From: an uncultured bacterium
GTDB taxonomy: Bacteria > Bacteroidota > Bacteroidia > Chitinophagales > CAIOSU01
Direction of reading: 5' to 3'
DNA length: 15,249 nucleotides
Assembly: GCA_903861055.1 (NCBI GenBank)
Contig: CAIOSU010000092.1
Coordinates: 1-15,249, forward strand
Shown here: positions 14,276 through 15,249 of the stretch, piece after piece
Numbering within the stretch: the first letter of the stretch is position 1
Layout of the letters: each line of letters starts with the position of its first letter
The notes under the pieces: generated by a model
Databases searched by the model: none
Seen by the model: the letters and a program-made list of their open reading frames with translations, nothing else
What the model was told of the DNA's origin: nothing
Translations under genes and position numbers: made by a program

Positions 14276-15249
14276 TCAATCCACAAACTTCCCGCCCATA
14301 TCTATCTCCTTTTCTACGGATTGCCAAGTATTGCCTTTCTTCTGTTTTACCAAAACCTTGGCAGTGCCTTCATTAAAGGGGTCGGCGGCATCATATTGGG
14401 GCTCAATAAGCCAGTGTCCGGCTTGCCCAATATAACCCCACTTGCCCTCATCGCTAATGGCTGGGGCCAGCCCATCGCGAAACGAGCGGGCTTGCTTAAA
14501 CTGGGGCGCGATAACCATTTTGCCTGTGAGGTCAACATAGCCCCACAAATCGTCTTGTCTTACAGCGGCCAACCCTTCCGAAAACGAATATCCATCATCG
14601 TATTTTATAGCTATTGCCGCTCTGCCACGGCTGTTTACAAATCCGTATTTTTCGCCTTTGCGCACCAAAGCTAAGCCTTGGCTAAATGGTAAAGCATCGT
14701 CGTATTCTATAGCGATAACGGCTTTACCTTTTCTATTGATAAAACCCCATTTGCAGGTCTCTGATTCGCAATTGCCTATTGATACTAGCGCTAGTCCTTG
14801 TTTAAACTCGCCGGCTTCGCTATACCTTGGCTCAATAACTAAGATGCCTTTAGGGTCGATGTAGCCATATTGGCAACTATCCTCGCAATCAACCAACGAT
14901 ACGGCGGCCAAGTTTTCTGAAAAGGCATAGGCGTCTGGGTATTTCGGCTCAATTAACAATTGCCCCGTTAGGCTATCTGCATAACCAAACAAATTATCCG
15001 CCTCAAGCAATCTGATTTCCATTTTCGAAAACCGCATATCCTCTGCTAGTTGCTCCGGATGAGGATACCTAGGAAACAATTGCTGAAAACGCTCTAGCTC
15101 TTCGGTGGTTCGCGATAGGTTGTACGCGTCATACAGCTCATCCCAAGCCTTACCCAGGTTTCGGTTGTTGGGGTAACGGCTCACAAAGTTGGTATACTCC
15201 AATATACTCTTGTTTCGCGTCTCCATTTCAAACACCTGATCTTCGGCAG
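14276..15249 (-). CDS. WG-repeat protein, 5' end outside the window
   Basis: The reading frame is open from the right edge to the stop at 14276. A GTG at 15235 is the first start-like codon, but the frame continues beyond it without a stop, so the true start (and any signal peptide) probably lies outside. The visible part (about 324 codons) begins with a TPR-like helical region, including 'YTNFVSRYPNN' and 'RFQQLFPRYPHPEQLAED', about residues 10-75 counted from the GTG. Six WG (KWG) repeats of about 30-37 residues follow (about 82-303) with the pattern 'WGYID..GK.VI.P.Y..A..F..GLA.V'. WG-repeat proteins are common in Bacteroidota, are thought to form beta-rich solenoid or propeller-like folds, and have no established molecular role. 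Two repeats carry Cys pairs (CEDSC, CESETC). The membrane-protein gene follows 45 bp downstream. Confidence 0.85.
   Translation of the reverse strand, partial: AEDQVFEMETRNKSILEYTNFVSRYPNNRNLGKAWDELYDAYNLSRTTEELERFQQLFPRYPHPEQLAEDMRFSKMEIRLLEADNLFGYADSLTGQLLIEPKYPDAYAFSENLAAVSLVDCEDSCQYGYIDPKGILVIEPRYSEAGEFKQGLALVSIGNCESETCKWGFINRKGKAVIAIEYDDALPFSQGLALVRKGEKYGFVNSRGRAAIAIKYDDGYSFSEGLAAVRQDDLWGYVDLTGKMVIAPQFKQARSFRDGLAPAISDEGKWGYIGQAGHWLIEPQYDAADPFNEGTAKVLVKQKKGNTWQSVEKEIDMGGKFVD
14327..14992 (-). repeat. Six in-frame WG repeats
   Basis: Six coding repeats of about 90-110 bp encode the WG motifs of the gene at the right edge. The units start with [WYF]G[YF][IVA] and end with GLA.V or a variant. 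Repeats 1 and 2 end in longer cysteine-containing loops. Confidence 0.75.

Noticed and set aside
1..15249. Defence island, prophage, integrative element or biosynthetic cluster
   Set aside because: No integrase, transposase, restriction, toxin-antitoxin, CRISPR-Cas or synthase gene is present. RecQ here is the ordinary housekeeping type and its neighbours are envelope and metabolic genes.

Overview
The window looks like chromosomal DNA from a member of the Bacteroidota. The evidence is: a secreted protein ending in a type IX secretion (T9SS) type A sorting domain, a MurF-alanine racemase fusion of the kind found in this phylum, promoter-like TAnnTTTG (-7) elements instead of sigma70 boxes, no clear Shine-Dalgarno sequences, and intergenic short repeats of a kind I associate with this phylum. 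The order cannot be fixed from the sequence. I see no rRNA, tRNA, CRISPR array, transposase or phage gene.

Layout. Positions 1-370 hold no convincing gene but end in a strong plus-strand terminator hairpin (322-360). Next is a small basic membrane-anchored protein on the minus strand (371-613). A plus-strand pair of exported proteins follows: an unrecognised 224-aa secreted protein (791-1465) and, 7 bp later, a 625-aa protein (1473-3350) whose seven 55-aa FG-GAP-like repeats suggest a seven-bladed propeller with a T9SS sorting tail. A palindromic terminator separates it from a convergent mannose-1-phosphate guanylyltransferase (3453-4535, minus). recQ (4728-6917), a diacylglycerol-kinase-family protein (7107-7466) and an exported DUF4412-like protein (7625-8362) follow on the plus strand. 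A second shared terminator separates these from a convergent LCAD-like acyl-CoA dehydrogenase (8418-9584, minus). A secreted sphingomyelinase-like phosphodiesterase (9812-10684, minus) is divergent from the murF-alr fusion (10791-13316, plus). The window ends with a polytopic membrane protein (13373-14230, minus) and a WG-repeat protein (14276-15249, minus) that runs off the right edge.

The genes do not form one pathway. Envelope functions dominate: MurF-Alr supplies D-Ala and possibly a ligase step for peptidoglycan, the guanylyltransferase makes GDP-mannose for glycans, the DGK-like protein phosphorylates a membrane lipid alcohol, and several proteins are exported. RecQ and the acyl-CoA dehydrogenase are housekeeping genes.

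I found no convincing new multi-gene system. The points most worth a second look are the 791-3350 secreted pair and its blade duplications, the DGK-like protein lacking a usual metal-site glutamate, the secreted sphingomyelinase-like enzyme, the orphan terminator at the left edge, and a different short repeat in each of several intergenic gaps. Several start codons (613, 7625, 9584, 10791) are placed inside the longest possible reading frames, for reasons given in the entries.
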